This document shows positions 1 through 11,035 of a stretch of 64,000 nucleotides of DNA, piece by piece. Both the position numbers and the translations under genes were made by a program. The DNA is from Panicum virgatum (Eukaryota; Streptophyta; Magnoliopsida; Poales; Poaceae): assembly GCF_016808335.1 (NCBI RefSeq), contig NC_053148.1, forward strand, positions 17,822,433-17,886,432, written 5' to 3'. Position 1 is the first letter of the stretch. Every line of letters starts with the position of its first letter. Below the pieces are notes generated by a model, which saw nothing but the letters and a program-made list of their open reading frames with translations, ran no database searches and was not told the origin of the DNA.

Positions 1-24
1 CGCACCAGGGCCCTGCGTCAGGAG

Positions 25-2240
25 ATGAACTACATGGTGGCCCATTCGCTTCATCGGCACTCCCAGAGCCTGATGAACGAGCTCGAGCGCATGGCGCATC
101 GCGTCATCCAGGAGATAATCAAGAACCAGTACTCTCCATCGGGACCAACTCTGGGGAGTCACACAGAGGAAGCCGCACTGCATTCTAGGCCGCAATTGCC
201 GTTCTCATTTGCAGCCCCAAGTCCACAAAATTCGCCGATCTATGTCGTCCACAAGATCGCGGCGATCCTGGAGAAGGCCAATTCCTCACCGAGCCACCCA
301 AGGAGATCCCGCACGGCTACACGTGCGCATACATCCCTGACAGCGTCAATCCAACACGCTCGGTGCAGATGGTAAACCCAGTAGCTTCTGGAGCAGACGC
401 GGAGAAATAAGCGTGGCTGGCAAAGTACGCTACTGGGCCGAGTGCTGAGCCATCGGCCCCAGGAGTTCTTAGTGTGGAGCAGGTCAGTGCAATACTGAGA
501 GACCAGTTTGGCATCCTGCCCAAGAGGAAAGCGATCAGCTGTTCCAAGCCGTATCCAAGTGACTACGACTTGATCCCGTTGCCTCCCAGGTTTCGGCTTC
601 CTGAGTTCACCAAGTTCAACGGGTCAAAAGGAGCCAGCTCCATAGAGCACGTGAGCTGATACTTAACGCAGCTTGGGATGATCTCAGTATCGGATCCTCT
701 GAGGGTCCGGTTCTTCGGCCAGTCCCTTACAGGCCCAGCTTTTGGATGGTACGCGTCATTGGCTCCGGATTCGATTCGAACTTGGAGGCAGCTCGAAGAT
801 CAATTCCATACCCAGTACCACTCAGAGGCTGCTGAAGCTGGAATTGCCGACCTCGCCCAGGTTAGGAAAAAGCGAGGAGAGACTGTGTCGGAGTACATAC
901 AGTGCTTCAGAGAAGTCAAGAACCGATGCTACTCATCGCGCATCACAGAGAAGGAGGCAGTCGATTTGGCTGTTCTGGGACTCGCTAAGCCGATCAATGA
1001 TCTGGCTTTTCAGTTGGAGTTCACGTGGTGCAGAAGCTTACGGCATATGAGCATTACCATCCTGAGCTGTACCAAGATAAGTTCAAGCGCCATGTAAACA
1101 TGGCCCAGGCGGATGAATCTGATGACTCTGGCGAAGAGCAAGAAGTGGCCGTGGCAGAGTGGACTCGAGGGGCAAGCCCTGTCCCGTGCAAGTGGATCAA
1201 ACAGCAGGGGCTTGTGAAGGGCTTTGATTTCGACGTGACCAAAGCAGAGCAGATATTTGATCTGCTCCTCAAAGAAAAACAGCTGAAGCTCCCAGAGAAT
1301 CACAAGCTACCGACGGCACAAGAGCTGCAGGGGAGGCTGTACTGCAAATGGCACCTCTCGTTCACTCATGCCACGGGTGAATGCAAGGAGCTGCGTCACC
1401 AGATCCAATCGGCTATCGAGCAAGGCCAATTTATCCTGACTCAACACACGATGAAGGTTGACACAAATCCCTTCCCGCAAGCTAATGTTGTGGAGCTGTC
1501 AAACTTCGGATCCGAGGGTCAGGATTTGGCGTTCCAGATCAACATGGTGGGACCCATGCGCCGCCATGACAAGCAGAGGAGAGAGGCCGCTTCTGGCAAA
1601 CGGTCGAAGGATGAACACAAGCTGGAACAGCAACATGTGACTGAAGAGCAAGTGCGTCACATCCGCAACCAGCTTCCAGCTTCTAATCGGCTTCTAGAAA
1701 AGTACCAGTACAAGTTGCGCCGCCGATACGAATTGGAAGAGGATGAGTACGAGCACCGCACAGGGAGGACACTGGGGAGACGCCAGGCTATACGCGACCA
1801 CTGGCACTGCCCGTTCTTCAGGTACTGTTGGAATTCCGGCATGAGCCGATTGCCTACAATCGATGATTGCTTTGAGTGCAGGCCTCGAGGACGCCAGCAG
1901 GACGAGACATCGGTATTCTGGCGCTTAGGGCCCAGAACACGTCATGATGACCATGTGAGGTGGCCGTCCAGGGGTGATTCCGAGCCAGCAGAAGAAGACA
2001 AGTACCATCGTCCACGGTGGTGTCCTGACGGGCTTAATCGCTCGCAGAAGCGCAGAGGCAGCGCTTGCGCAATCTAGAAGAAGCGGAAGCAAAGTACCTC
2101 GACGTGCTGAGGAAGGCACATCCGGATCTCGCGGAGCAAGTCAGGCGACCGCGAAGGGAAGAAAGGCGCCCCCAAGAAAAGAGTGGCGCTCCAAGCAGAC
2201 AAAAGCCGATGAGAAGCCATCGGCTGATGTGAACATGGTG
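25..2240 (+). pseudogene. gag: gag of the Tat-lineage gypsy element (broken)
   Basis: The reading is spread over several frames. The retrotransposon-gag domain lies at about 680-1060 (core FGQSLTGPAFGWYASL, then a tryptophan- and glutamine-rich segment ending EYIQCFREVKNRC). A cysteine/histidine cluster, YCKWHLSFTHATGEC, lies at about 1348-1395, followed by LRHQIQSAIEQGQFIL. This cluster replaces the usual zinc knuckle and recurs in the second gypsy gag at about 50850. The product would form the virus-like particle and bind element RNA. Stops (for example TGA near 656) and a frameshift around 1030 show the gene is no longer functional. A long basic region (1560-2230) links gag to protease. 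Confidence 0.8.
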
Positions 2241-2349
2241 TTCGTGCTCCCATCGGAGTTTCGGGCACCCCAACCGGAAGAATTGGCCATCGCGCAGCTG
2301 GATCTCGGCCCACAGCCAATCATCTTTGAGAAGCCCAAGGAGAAAAGCT

Positions 2350-2795
2350 ACAAGCACTTGAAGGGATTGTATCTCAAGGGCTTCATTGATGGCAATCTTG
2401 TAAACAGGATGTTGGTCGACACTGGCGCCGCAGTCAACCTGATGCCATACTCTGTGCTGTGCCGATTGGGTCGTTCTTCTGCTGACCTGATCAAGACCAA
2501 TGTGATGCTCAATGACTTCAACGGACAACCATCATAGGCAATGGGGGTTCTTAATGTGGAGCTGACAGTGGGCCGCAAGACGATCCCGACTTCATTCTTC
2601 ATCGTCAACAGCAAGAGTACATACACGGTATTGCTTGGGAGGGATTGGATCCACGCCAACTGTTGTATCCCTTCCACAATGCATCAGTATCTCGTCCAAT
2701 GGGACGGCGATGAAGTGGAGGTGGTCCGTGCAGATGATTCCAGCGAGGTCTCGCTCGCAGACATGAACGCTTGGGATCGCCCTGGAAGATTGTGA
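2350..2795 (+). pseudogene. Retropepsin-type aspartic protease domain
   Basis: The catalytic motif LVDTGAAVNLMP is encoded at about 2413-2448, with the DTGA codons at 2418-2429. It is followed by the flap-region segment and the second conserved block TVLLGRDWIHANCCIPSTMHQYL (about 2628-2690). A TAG at 2535 interrupts the domain between these blocks. The protease would cut the gag-pol precursor during particle maturation. It sits between the basic gag tail and RT, the normal order. Confidence 0.8.
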
Positions 2796-2873
2796 TCGGA
2801 TCGAAGCGACAAAAAATGGACTGAGGATGGTCTTATCCACTGGCCTCACAGAGTAGACACATCCTGGCATGTC

Positions 2874-4337
2874 ATGGGATGTAATAGAGATAGAGAGGCC
2901 GGTCCCAGCGACCGGCCCCAAAAAATAGAAAAATCCTGTTCGGGGTTGGAATTGTTACATTATGTACACACGATGGCCTGCTCTGTCAATTGGCCACTCA
3001 TCGACTATTTGGTGCCGAATGATGATAGAAGTATAGAAGCGGCCAGCCCGTGCGGTTGGCCAAATAATTTATCTTGTCATCTCCCTGTGTTTGCCGCTGA
3101 TCTTGTGGATAACGAAGACTCGCCTGTGTTCGCAGCTGGTTTTTCAGACGACGGCAAGCTAGGATACGGGTTCACTTCAGCTGACGATTTGGAAGAGGTT
3201 GACATCGGTCCTGGGGATAAGCCACAGCCGACATTTATCAGCAAAAAGTTGGATCCGGTCATGCGAGAGGAGATGATTGCACTGTTAAAAGAGTACTGGG
3301 ATTGTTTCGCATGGGACTACACTGAGATGCTCGGTCTGGATAGAAGCATCGTCGAGCATCGGCTCCCGCTCAAGAAAGGGTTTCGGCCGTTTCAGCAACG
3401 AGCACGTCAGATGGAAGCCGAAGTTCTAGAAGAAGTCAAGAAAGAGGTGGAGAAGATGTTGGATGCTGGATTCATCAGGCCGTGCCGGTATGCAGAATGG
3501 ATCTCTAGCGTGGTACCAGTACAAAAGAAGGATGGCCGATGGCGTGTCTGCGTCGATTTTAGAGATCTCAACAGAGCGACGCCAAAGGACGAATACCCGA
3601 TGCCTGTTGCAGAGACATTGATCAACGCAGCTGCTGGCCACAAAATGATGAGTTTTATGGACGGCAATGCCGGCTACAACCAGATCTTCATGGCCCCGGA
3701 AGACGTGAACAAGACCGCGTTCAGAGTACCAGGCGCAGTCGGTTTGTTCGAATATTTGGTTATGACCTTTGGACTGAAAAATACCGGTGCAACATACCAA
3801 CGTGCCATGAATTACATTTTTCATGATCTCATCGGCAAACTGGTAGAAATTTATATTGATGATGTTGTGGTCAAGTCCAAATCAGCTAGGGGGCATCTAG
3901 AAGATCTGCGTCAAGTTTTGGAGCGGACTCGAAGGTTTGGGCTCAAAATGAACCCAAAGAAGTGCGCTTTCGGCGTATCGGCCGGTCAATTTCTGGGATT
4001 CCTGGTGCATGAATGGGGAATCGAGATCGGCCTAAAGAGTCAAGAAGCTGTGAAGACGATGAAGCCACCTACTACAAAGAAAGAGTTGCAGAAGCTCATA
4101 GGTAAAATTAACTTTGTCAGACGATTTATTTCTAATCTGTCTGGACGCAATGAACCGTTCATGAGTTTGGTGAAGATCAAATCCGATGATGAGTTTCGCT
4201 GGGGGCAGAACAGCATCAAGCTTTCGATGAAATCAAAGAATATTTGTCAAAGCCTCCAGTATTGGTTCCTCCTCAGCAAGATAGGCCGTTCTACGTGTAC
4301 CTATCCGTGGGTGACACTTCCATTGCTTCGGTGTTAA
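2874..4337 (+). pseudogene. pol: Reverse transcriptase domain of gypsy pol
   Basis: A 487-codon open stretch holds the complete RT fingers and palm. The N-terminal part has the HRLPLKKGFRPFQQRARQM block, then SSVVPVQKKDGRWRVCVDFRDLN, YPMP, FMDGNAGYNQI, TAFR and the active-site YIDDVVV (codons at 3852-3872, one Tyr, two Asp). Downstream are the thumb and connection blocks (CAFGV, GFLVHEWGIE). The last ~45 codons are out of frame: the homologous frame continues at 4244, so a frameshift lies near 4205. RT copies the element RNA into DNA inside the particle. Confidence 0.9.
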
Positions 4338-4786
4338 TCCAGAAGTACGACGGCCAGGAGAGGGTGGTTTTCTACCTCAGCAGGCGCATGTTAGACGCCG
4401 AGACCAGGTATCCTGAAATTGAGAAGCTTTGCCTTTGCTTATACTTTACATGTACAAAGCTTCGTCATATTTTGCTCTCGACGGAAACAATTGTCATATG
4501 CAAATCGGATGTCATAAAGCACATGCTGTCGGCTCCTGTCCTGAAAGGCCGACTTGGAAAATGGATGTTTGCATTGTCAGAGTTCGATATTCGGTATCAG
4601 CCTGCAAAAGCGATCAAAGGACAAGCACTGGCGGATCTTGTTGCAGACAAGATCAGCACTGATATTGCTGCATTATTTATTCGTGCTTGGGCTATGTTCT
4701 TTGACGGATCGGCTTGTGATGATGGGTGCGGTGTGGGAATTCTGTTGGTCTCGCTTCGTGGGGCGACTTACTCCTTTTCCATCTGA
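4244..4786 (+). pseudogene. RNase H domain of pol and start of the second RNase H
   Basis: This is the continuation of pol in another frame. RNase H blocks are YVYLSVGDTSIASVLIQ, VVFYLSRRMLDAETRYPEIEKLCLCLYF and RLGKWMFALSEFDIRYQPAKAIKGQALADLVAD. The segment AWAMFFDGSACDDGCGVGILLVS starts a second RNase H of archaeal type (a conserved Asp in FDGS). A TGA near 4784, where relatives have an arginine codon, cuts it; the same frame carries on from 4787. RNase H degrades the RNA strand during reverse transcription. Confidence 0.85.
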
Positions 4787-5974
4787 ATGACTGCCCCATG
4801 CACCAATAATTTGGTGGAATATGAAGCCGTTCGCAAAGGGATGGAACTACTCCTCGAAGCTGGAGCAGAAGCGGTGGAAATTTTTGGAGATTCAAAGTTG
4901 GTGATTTCTCAGCTCACGGAAGAATATAGATGCGAGAGCGAGGCTCTTTTTCCGATATGGATGCAATGCCGTGAGTTGATGTCACGATTCAGGTACATCA
5001 ATTTCCACTGGATACGCAGGACTCTGAATAATGAAGCCAATGATTTGGCACATATGGCTTCTAGCTACAAGGAGACAGCCGATGGAGTCGATGTGGAGGT
5101 TCAGTTTCTAGAACCCGGAGACTGGAGAGCCAATATCTTCAATTACTTGAAGGATTCGGCTCGGGGGGCACCCAGAAGGATAAGACTCAAGGCCATGAAG
5201 TATGTTCTGATAGGGGATGACATGTTCTACAGGACCTTGGAAGGGTTACTGCTTAAATGTCTGGGATCTTCAGAGTCAAATCGGCTTTTGCATGAGGTTC
5301 ATGAAGGAGCCTGCAGTACTCACCAATCGGCTCATAAGATGAAGTGGCTGATTAGGCGATCGGGTTATTACTGGCCCACTATGCTTGAAGATTGTTTCAA
5401 ATATTATAAAGGATGTCAGGCATGTCAGAGATTCGGCAAGATTCAGATAGTGCCAGCATCAGTAATGAATCCTATCATCAAACCGTGGCCATTCAGAGGT
5501 TGGGCCATGGACATGATTGGTCAGATCAACCCGTCGTCTAGCAAGGGTCACCAATGGGTCTTAGCTGCTACGGATTATTTCACAAAATGGGTAGAGGCAG
5601 TGCCCATGAGGTCAATAGCGTCGAGAGATGTGATTAGCTTTGTCAAAGAGCACATCATTCACAGATTTGGGATCCCTCAGACCATTACGACCGATGGAGG
5701 ATCGGTCTTTATATCAGAGGAATTCAGAAAGTTTGCCGATGACATGGGGATTAAGCTGATCAAATCATCTCCATATTATGCCCAAGCTAATGGACAGGCT
5801 GAAGCATCCAACCAGAGCCTCATCAAGCTCATAAAGAGAAAGATCGATGAATATCCTAGGCGCTGGAATGAGGTGTTGTCAGAAGCTTTGTGGGCATATC
5901 GTATGTCATGTCACGGGTCCACCAAGACATCGCCATACCATCTAGTCTACGGCCAGGATGCTGTGCTACCATGA
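4787..5974 (+). pseudogene. Archaeal-type RNase H plus integrase core
   Basis: Residues 1-95 complete the second RNase H (NNLVEYEAVRKGMELL, then IFGDSKLVISQL with an acidic residue, and a tail NNEANDLAHMAS). Residues about 160-220 form the integrase zinc-binding region (histidines before the GYYWPTML block, then CQACQ). The catalytic core has Asp in GWAMDMIGQI, Asp in TDGGSVF and Glu in GQAEASNQSLIK. This DDE core joins element DNA to the host chromosome. The frame ends at a TGA at 5972-5974, where the family normally reads tryptophan after VLP, so the C-terminal domain is cut off. Confidence 0.88.
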
Positions 5975-6040
5975 GAGATCACGGCCGGATCAAGGCGTGT
6001 TGAGTTTCAGAATGATCTATCTGCTGAACAGTATGCAGCC

Positions 6041-6379
6041 TTGATGAACAATAATGTGGAGGACCTGACAGAGCTAAGGCTTTGGTCGCTGGAGAAGATC
6101 AAGGAAAATAAGGCTAAAGTTGTTCGTGCATACAACAAGAAGGTCAAGCCTAAGGATTTCCAGGTTGGAGACTTGGTTTGGGAGGCAGTATTGCCATTGG
6201 GAACTAAAGATAAAAAGTTTGGTAAATGGTCTCCAACTTGGCATGGGCCGTACAAGGTTGATCAGGTTTTGCCTGGGAATGCAGACATGCTCGAAGAATT
6301 GGACGGCGTCAAGTTTCCTGTTGCTGTCAATGGCCAACATCTCAAGAAGTATTTCCCGAGCATGTGGGAGAGCAAGTAA
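6041..6379 (+). pseudogene. Integrase C-terminal segment of pol
   Basis: About 110 codons downstream of the TGA resume the integrase tail: the block FQVGDLVWEAVLPL, then GKWSPTWHGPYKVDQVLPGNADMLEEL and the end NGQHLKKYFPSMW. This is the usual end of pol in Tat-lineage grass elements, and the TAA at 6377-6379 is probably the natural end of pol. Nothing resembling a chromodomain follows, in keeping with a non-chromovirus. Confidence 0.8.
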
Positions 6380-6415
6380 CATGAGCCGATGAGACCCATC
6401 TGGCTATACTGAGAA

Positions 6416-6525
6416 AGGCCAACACGTTGAGTTGGCCGGTAAAAAAAATGACAGGCCAACACGTTGAGTTGGCCGGTAAAAAAAATGAATGAGAGGCCAA
6501 CACGTTGAGTTGGCTGGAAAAAAAT
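6416..6525 (+). repeat. Three tandem 37-42 bp repeats, each with a small hairpin
   Basis: Three copies start near 6416, 6453 and 6495. Each contains GGCCAACACGTTGAGTTGGC, where GGCCAAC pairs with GTTGGCC, followed by a run of seven or eight A. They sit 36 bases after the pol stop. The third copy has one change in the stem (GGCTGG). Confidence 0.9.
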
Positions 6526-6632
6526 GCATATGAGAAGCAAGATAGCCGATGTATAACCATCGACTTAAGATGTTTTTAAATGAATACAGAGTTTCAGGTT
6601 AACGAGCAACATTAATTGTTTCTTGAGCTTAT

Positions 6633-8737
6633 CTATTGGTTCAAGAATTCCTCTATGGCATGGATGGCTTCAGTGCGGACGATGTCTGCTCGTGCTACGA
6701 TCGCTTCGTCATCTTTGTCATCGCCTGTAACTATTTGCCGACTCAAGGTGCTGATCTCTGCAAACTCTGCTTGTATCTGCTCGGCTATTTCCTGGGTTTC
6801 TTTTTTGGAGTTTGCGATGGAAGCTTCCTCGGCCTGGATGAGTTTCTTGGTGGTATGAACCTTCTCTTCGAGTTCTGCCAGTTCTTTCTTCAGGAGGTCG
6901 AGTCGGTTCATGTTGGCAGACATGTCAGCTTTGATATCTAGAGTTGCCTTCTTCTGGTTGAGGGCCTTGCACTTTTGAGCGATGTCGGCTTTCAGAGAAG
7001 CTTGAGAACGACGTGCTTCTATTCTTTGTCATGCTTTATTCACTTCTACCCGGAAGAATGGAAGATTGCTGGCTGGCCAAAGCTTGATTTGCAATGGCTC
7101 CGGGAGTTGGGATTCTATTTGCTCTAAGATGTTCTTTATATTGCTGGAATCATCAACCAGAGCAGTAATTGGAGCAGATAGTCTAGGACCTAGAGCTTTC
7201 CTGAATACATGTGTTTTCCACATTCCCCACCATGTGCTGAAGCCGATTGATGAGGAGGTGAAGGACAGATCGGCTGGTATTGGAATGTGGAGGTTATCGA
7301 GCATGTTGTAGCATCTTGAGCTGGTGAGACCATCTGGCAGATGGCTCTGCTCTCCACCAAGTGGTGAATATGGAAGTGGGGAGGGACCTGTCCTAGGCCA
7401 AATTGCCGAGCTGCTATGACTGGTTGGTAAGACTCATAACCTGGTTTGATAATTCTATTAGAGGTGCTGATGCCAACAGGGAGGAAGCCAGGTCGAATCA
7501 TCAAAGAATACAGATGCCGAGTGCTGTCGTCATCGGCAAAACTATCTAGTCTGAAGGCAGTTGGGCTTTCAAAGGATTCAGATTCAGTAAATGGGAAATA
7601 GAGGGGATTATCTAGTCCTTTGTAGAAGGCTCTAAACCAGTTTGCTGCATCTGCTGAATTCAGTTTACTGCCAGGGAGATTAAATAAAGCTTGGCCGTAG
7701 CTAGTACATCAATTGGTTTGCCACTTTCATCAGGGAAGGAGTTCTTGGTCAGGCCTTGGAAGTTGGGAATATGGTGCTGGAAGTACAGTTGTGCCCACAA
7801 CTGAATAAACCACCAAGGGCCTCCAGTTCTCAGTTTCTTGTGGTTAAGCAGGTTAGATGTCATCAAATGGAGATATCTGTAGGTTTCTCCAAGGAAGAGT
7901 TTGCCTAGGCCGGTGTGATTGCCATGGGCCAGGTGATAGGCTAAGGGGAGATAGTTCTTAGTTGGAGCTAAAGAAGGACCACAGAAGATGAAGTGTTCTA
8001 GCCAAAGATTTAAGAAGGCTGTGTGTTCCTTCTCAGTCACTGGACCTTTTGTTTTCATATGCTGACTCATGTAAGTGCCCCAGTTTGTGCAATTAACCTT
8101 GGAAGAAAGTTTGAAGGGGACTTCTGCCCTTTTTTGAGCAGCAGGATTAGGAGAGCTAATGTCTAGGCCAGTGATCATGGTGACATCCAGCAGAGTAGGG
8201 GTCATGGGTCCATGACCAAAGAGGAAACAATTCAGAGCATCAGACCAGAAATAGCCGATGGTTTTCAGAAGATTTTCATCTTTGTCAAGGGGTGACAGTG
8301 ATAAGCTAAGTGCATCGGCTATGTTCAAATCCTGCCATAAGGGCATATGAGCTTTTGCTACTCTGCTGTACCATGTAATCCAGCTCTCAGGGGGATTAGG
8401 CCAGGCCCTCAAGCAGTCGGCCCAGAGGTACAGATCGATGTTTTGATTCACAAAAGGGATCATATTTGCTTCACAAGAGATCAAATCAATGGGGTTTTCG
8501 TGGGTTTGTGGGCCAAGACAAAAAGATTTTGGATTGGAGGGATGCGGCAGAAGGATGTCTGACACCTGAAGTTCAGAAATTCAGAAGTATGCGTATGGTG
8601 TCATGTTTCAGAGTTTTAGTTTCAGAAGCTTAGTAAGCTGAAGAAAACTAAATGTTTAGGCCGAATATTACCTTCAGGCCGCAGATTGCCGCATCATCGA
8701 TTGCAGAGCTTGTCGTCTGAGCTGCAGAATCTGCCAT
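6633..8737 (-). pseudogene. Antisense plant-mobile-domain (PMD) protein gene inside the gypsy element
   Basis: This gene reads against the retrotransposon. A 22-codon first exon starts at ATG 8737 (MADSAAQTTSS...) and ends at 8672 with donor AAG/GTAATA. The intron ends with acceptor CAG at 8566, and exon 2 begins at 8565 in the same phase. Exon 2 encodes a plant mobile domain (aminotransferase-like PMD): blocks LRAWPNPPESWITWYSRVAK, FGHGPMTPTLLDVTMITGLDI, FLNLWLEHFIFCG, LAYHLAHG and GGPWWFIQLWAQLYF. Frameshifts near 7680 and 7310 move the reading to other frames (FRAFYKGL, then SYQPVIAARQFGLGQ, then FSTWWGMWKTHVFRKALG). The C-terminal part (6633-6923) is a coiled coil rich in Glu and Lys. PMD genes occur in Ty3/gypsy elements and as host genes such as MAIN/MAIL1; no activity can be inferred here. 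Confidence 0.82.
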
Positions 8738-9114
8738 GGTTCAGATCTGTTGACTTAGGGTTTGATTGCTGTAGGCTCTGATTCGAATTCCGGATGCTTG
8801 GAGAGTTCTTGCTTGAATTTGTAGAGCTAAGTTTTCGAATTACGCTCGGATTTGAGAGCTTGTTTCAAGTTCGGTTCAAGGTGGAAGTAATACTCTACTC
8901 TTGTGCGGGTTGCTTCTAGTTTGAATTTCGTCGGCTCTCGGATATTTATAGAAGTCTGATGCGTTGCCATCGGCTTTTTGGAAAGTAAACGAAGACACAT
9001 GGAATTGAAGGAAATTCGATTTCATAAGAAGAAAGGGCATTACAAGGAAAGCCGATTTTACAAATGAATCAATCCTTCGGCTTTGTGATCCTACCCCTAC
9101 GATGCTACCTACAT

Positions 9115-9659
9115 CTACCAGTCGTAGGTATCTGAATGCCTACGGCGCTTCGGGCTTCGCGACGGTGCGTCTCCGCCGTCGTCATCATCATCATCATCGT
9201 CGTCGTCGCTGCTGCCATTGCCGCTGTCATCGGCACTGCTGCTGCTTCGTCCGCCGCCACTACCGCTTCCTTCTTCGCTCCCCTCCGTGGGGGCTTTGAG
9301 GAATTGGTGGGGGTTCCCTCCTGCCGCCGTGTCGTCGCTGGAGGAAGAGTCGATCTCTTCGGAGGGGTCGGCTCCCTCCTAGGAGAAGGCGTCGTCTTCG
9401 CTGCTCTCCAATTCCTCTTGGAACAGGAACTGGAGGTCTTCTTCTCCTTCAGTTTCGGGCTCGTCCTCTTCGGAGACGAACCCGAAGTTGAACTCCTCTG
9501 CATCCCAGTGCAGAGGAGCCAGTGCCATTCGGGAGTCGGCTCTCGGCTCTCTGAAATAGGATCGATGGAGGAGGCGGAAAGGGAAGAAGAAGAAGAGGGG
9601 GAAGAGGAAGAAGAAGAATCTCCAAAGGAGTTGGAGCCAGAGGAAGAAGAGATTGCCAT
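9115..9659 (-). pseudogene. Antisense acidic protein gene with a basic C-terminal tail, inside the gypsy element
   Basis: A second gene reads against the element. It starts at ATG 9659 with a serine-rich stretch (MAISSSSGSNSFGDSSSSS), then SIDPISESREPTPE. After a frameshift near 9535 it continues MALAPLHWDAEEFNFGFVSEEDEPETEGEEDL and a highly acidic region. A stop lies in DDAFS*EGADPSEE. It ends with a run of about nine aspartates and SPKRRRHSDTYDW, a possible nuclear localisation signal. The same layout (SREPTPE, LHWDAEE, acidic tail, basic end) is, to my knowledge, typical of the second antisense gene of Retand-like grass elements. Function is unknown. An upstream Met at 9818 gives a longer frame, but similarity starts at 9659. 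Confidence 0.65.
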
Positions 9660-9899
9660 TGCTGGAGGATTGGGGTTTTCTGCGCTACTGGCTTTGGGAG
9701 GAAGAAGGAGTCTTACTGTGAAGAAGAGCCGATTCGGGGTGAGATTAAATAGTGAAAAGATGGAAGACGGATCGGCAGTTTCACATTCTACGAGGAGCCA
9801 GTTGCAGAGACGTTGCATCTTCCTTGGTGGTTGCAGCAGTTTTAATGAGCATTAACGGGAAGATGAAGCGACGGAGTGGTTTTGGAACTATCATTGCCA

Positions 9900-11035
9900 A
9901 AACCAGGGGGCATATGTTATCGCCATAAATTAACAGGATTAATTTATGAGCCGAAAGCAAGGTGGGCTTAAAGCAGAAGATTAAGAAGACTTGTAAATCG
10001 GCTCCTGCGTGGGCATTTGGGCCACATGGGCCATTGTATCATTAGATTTAGTTTAAGATTAGAGATAGAGTCCGATTGGGACAAGATTAGTTTAGATTGT
10101 TTCCCAAGTCTCCGGACTATAAATATGTACCCTATGTTATTCATGAAAGAAGAACGTCATCACGTCTCGCAAACAACAATCTCGGCGCATCGCCACCCCT
10201 AATCCTAGGGTTTCATCCAAGTAAGCGCCATGCTGCCCTGATCGCTTCTCGTGATCAGGGCAGCGTTGTTCTTGCTTTTACCTTGGTATTACTCGTACTG
10301 AAACATTTTTGATGGCGAGTAATGCTAGTTATCCTGATGTTCGTAGCATGGCTTTTAGTAGATCCGTTGTGCTTCGTTGCTTATCATCTACGAATATCAT
10401 GTTGTTTCTGTGTAGCCACGTTTCAATCTTACGTTAGTTCTTGTCGCATAGAATTAGCTGCACAGAGACAACACTCTGCTTCTTTTCTGTTTAGTAGATC
10501 TGATCTGTTATGGTTTGCTCTTATCTCTAAGAGTTGGCGTAATATCTGCTAGGTTAGGCCTTGCAAACGGGTTGGATGATCCGGTGATGTAGTAGATGAT
10601 TTATCTTAGCCTTAATAGGGATTGTTCCGGGAATCGGCTCTTGCTAGTTCTTAGGCCTCTGTTTTGGGTTATGGTTTAGTTATCTGTTACGTTCATTAGG
10701 CCCAATTACGTGTAGGATGTTCCGATCTAGCAGTGAAACTTTTACCATCGTGGATTGGATTGACTAGATTTAATTGAAGCAGCTTTACAGTTATTTGCTT
10801 TATTCATCAATATCTGGATAGATGCAGATCCAATCTGACACCGGGACTCAATCGGCTCTTTAAAGCCGATGCAAGAGTCGTCCCGGGGAGCCGACCACGG
10901 CTCGGACTTATGTTTACACGTGTCTTTGTATGCAGGAAACTGTTTGGAGCACGTTCGCACCTTCCTGATCGGGTATAGGTCAGGTGGCACGCCCGGCTTT
11001 CCACGGAATCTCCGCCTCCCTTCTCTCACTGACAC
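9900..11035 (+). mobile_element. Polypurine tract and 3' LTR of the Tat-lineage element
   Basis: The tract AACCAGGGGGCATA (9901-9914) precedes an LTR start TGTTATCGCC at about 9915. The LTR contains a TATA box, TATAAATA, at 10118-10125, preceded by CTCCGGAC and followed by a transcribed leader. Near its end is an exact inverted repeat, ATCGGCT-CTTTAA-AGCCGAT (about 10851-10870). The short word GCCGAT or ATCGGC is frequent throughout the element. Because the 5' LTR is missing, the right boundary (about 11035) is an estimate. Confidence 0.65.
10118..10125 (+). promoter_or_regulatory. LTR TATA box
   Basis: TATAAATA lies 200 bases into the LTR, at the place expected for the U3/R boundary of a Ty3/gypsy LTR. 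No other TATA-like word of this quality is nearby. Confidence 0.6.

Larger units (their letters stand above)
1..11035 (+). mobile_element. Ty3/gypsy LTR retrotransposon, Tat lineage (Retand-like), 3' part, decayed
   Basis: The domain order is gag, protease, RT, RNase H, second (archaeal-type) RNase H, integrase, then a purine tract and an LTR. The second RNase H between the normal one and integrase is the known hallmark of the Tat lineage. Two genes on the opposite strand lie between integrase and the 3' LTR, as in Retand-type elements of grasses. The 5' LTR and primer-binding site are outside the window. The copy is dead: there are in-frame stops near 656, 2535, 4784 and 5972 and frameshifts near 1030, 4205 and elsewhere. 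The right edge is uncertain, because the LTR-like sequence stops being recognisable near 11035, where MITE-like sequence begins. Confidence 0.88.

Noticed and set aside
9136..9855. 239-codon plus-strand frame in the acidic antisense gene region
   Set aside because: Its Val/Ala runs and Glu-rich tail are the complement of Asp/Ser codon repeats. The homology-like blocks are on the minus strand.
10851..10870. ATCGGCT/AGCCGAT palindrome as a terminator hairpin
   Set aside because: Plant Pol II does not use such terminators. The GCCGAT word is simply abundant in this retroelement, so I note it only within the LTR entry.
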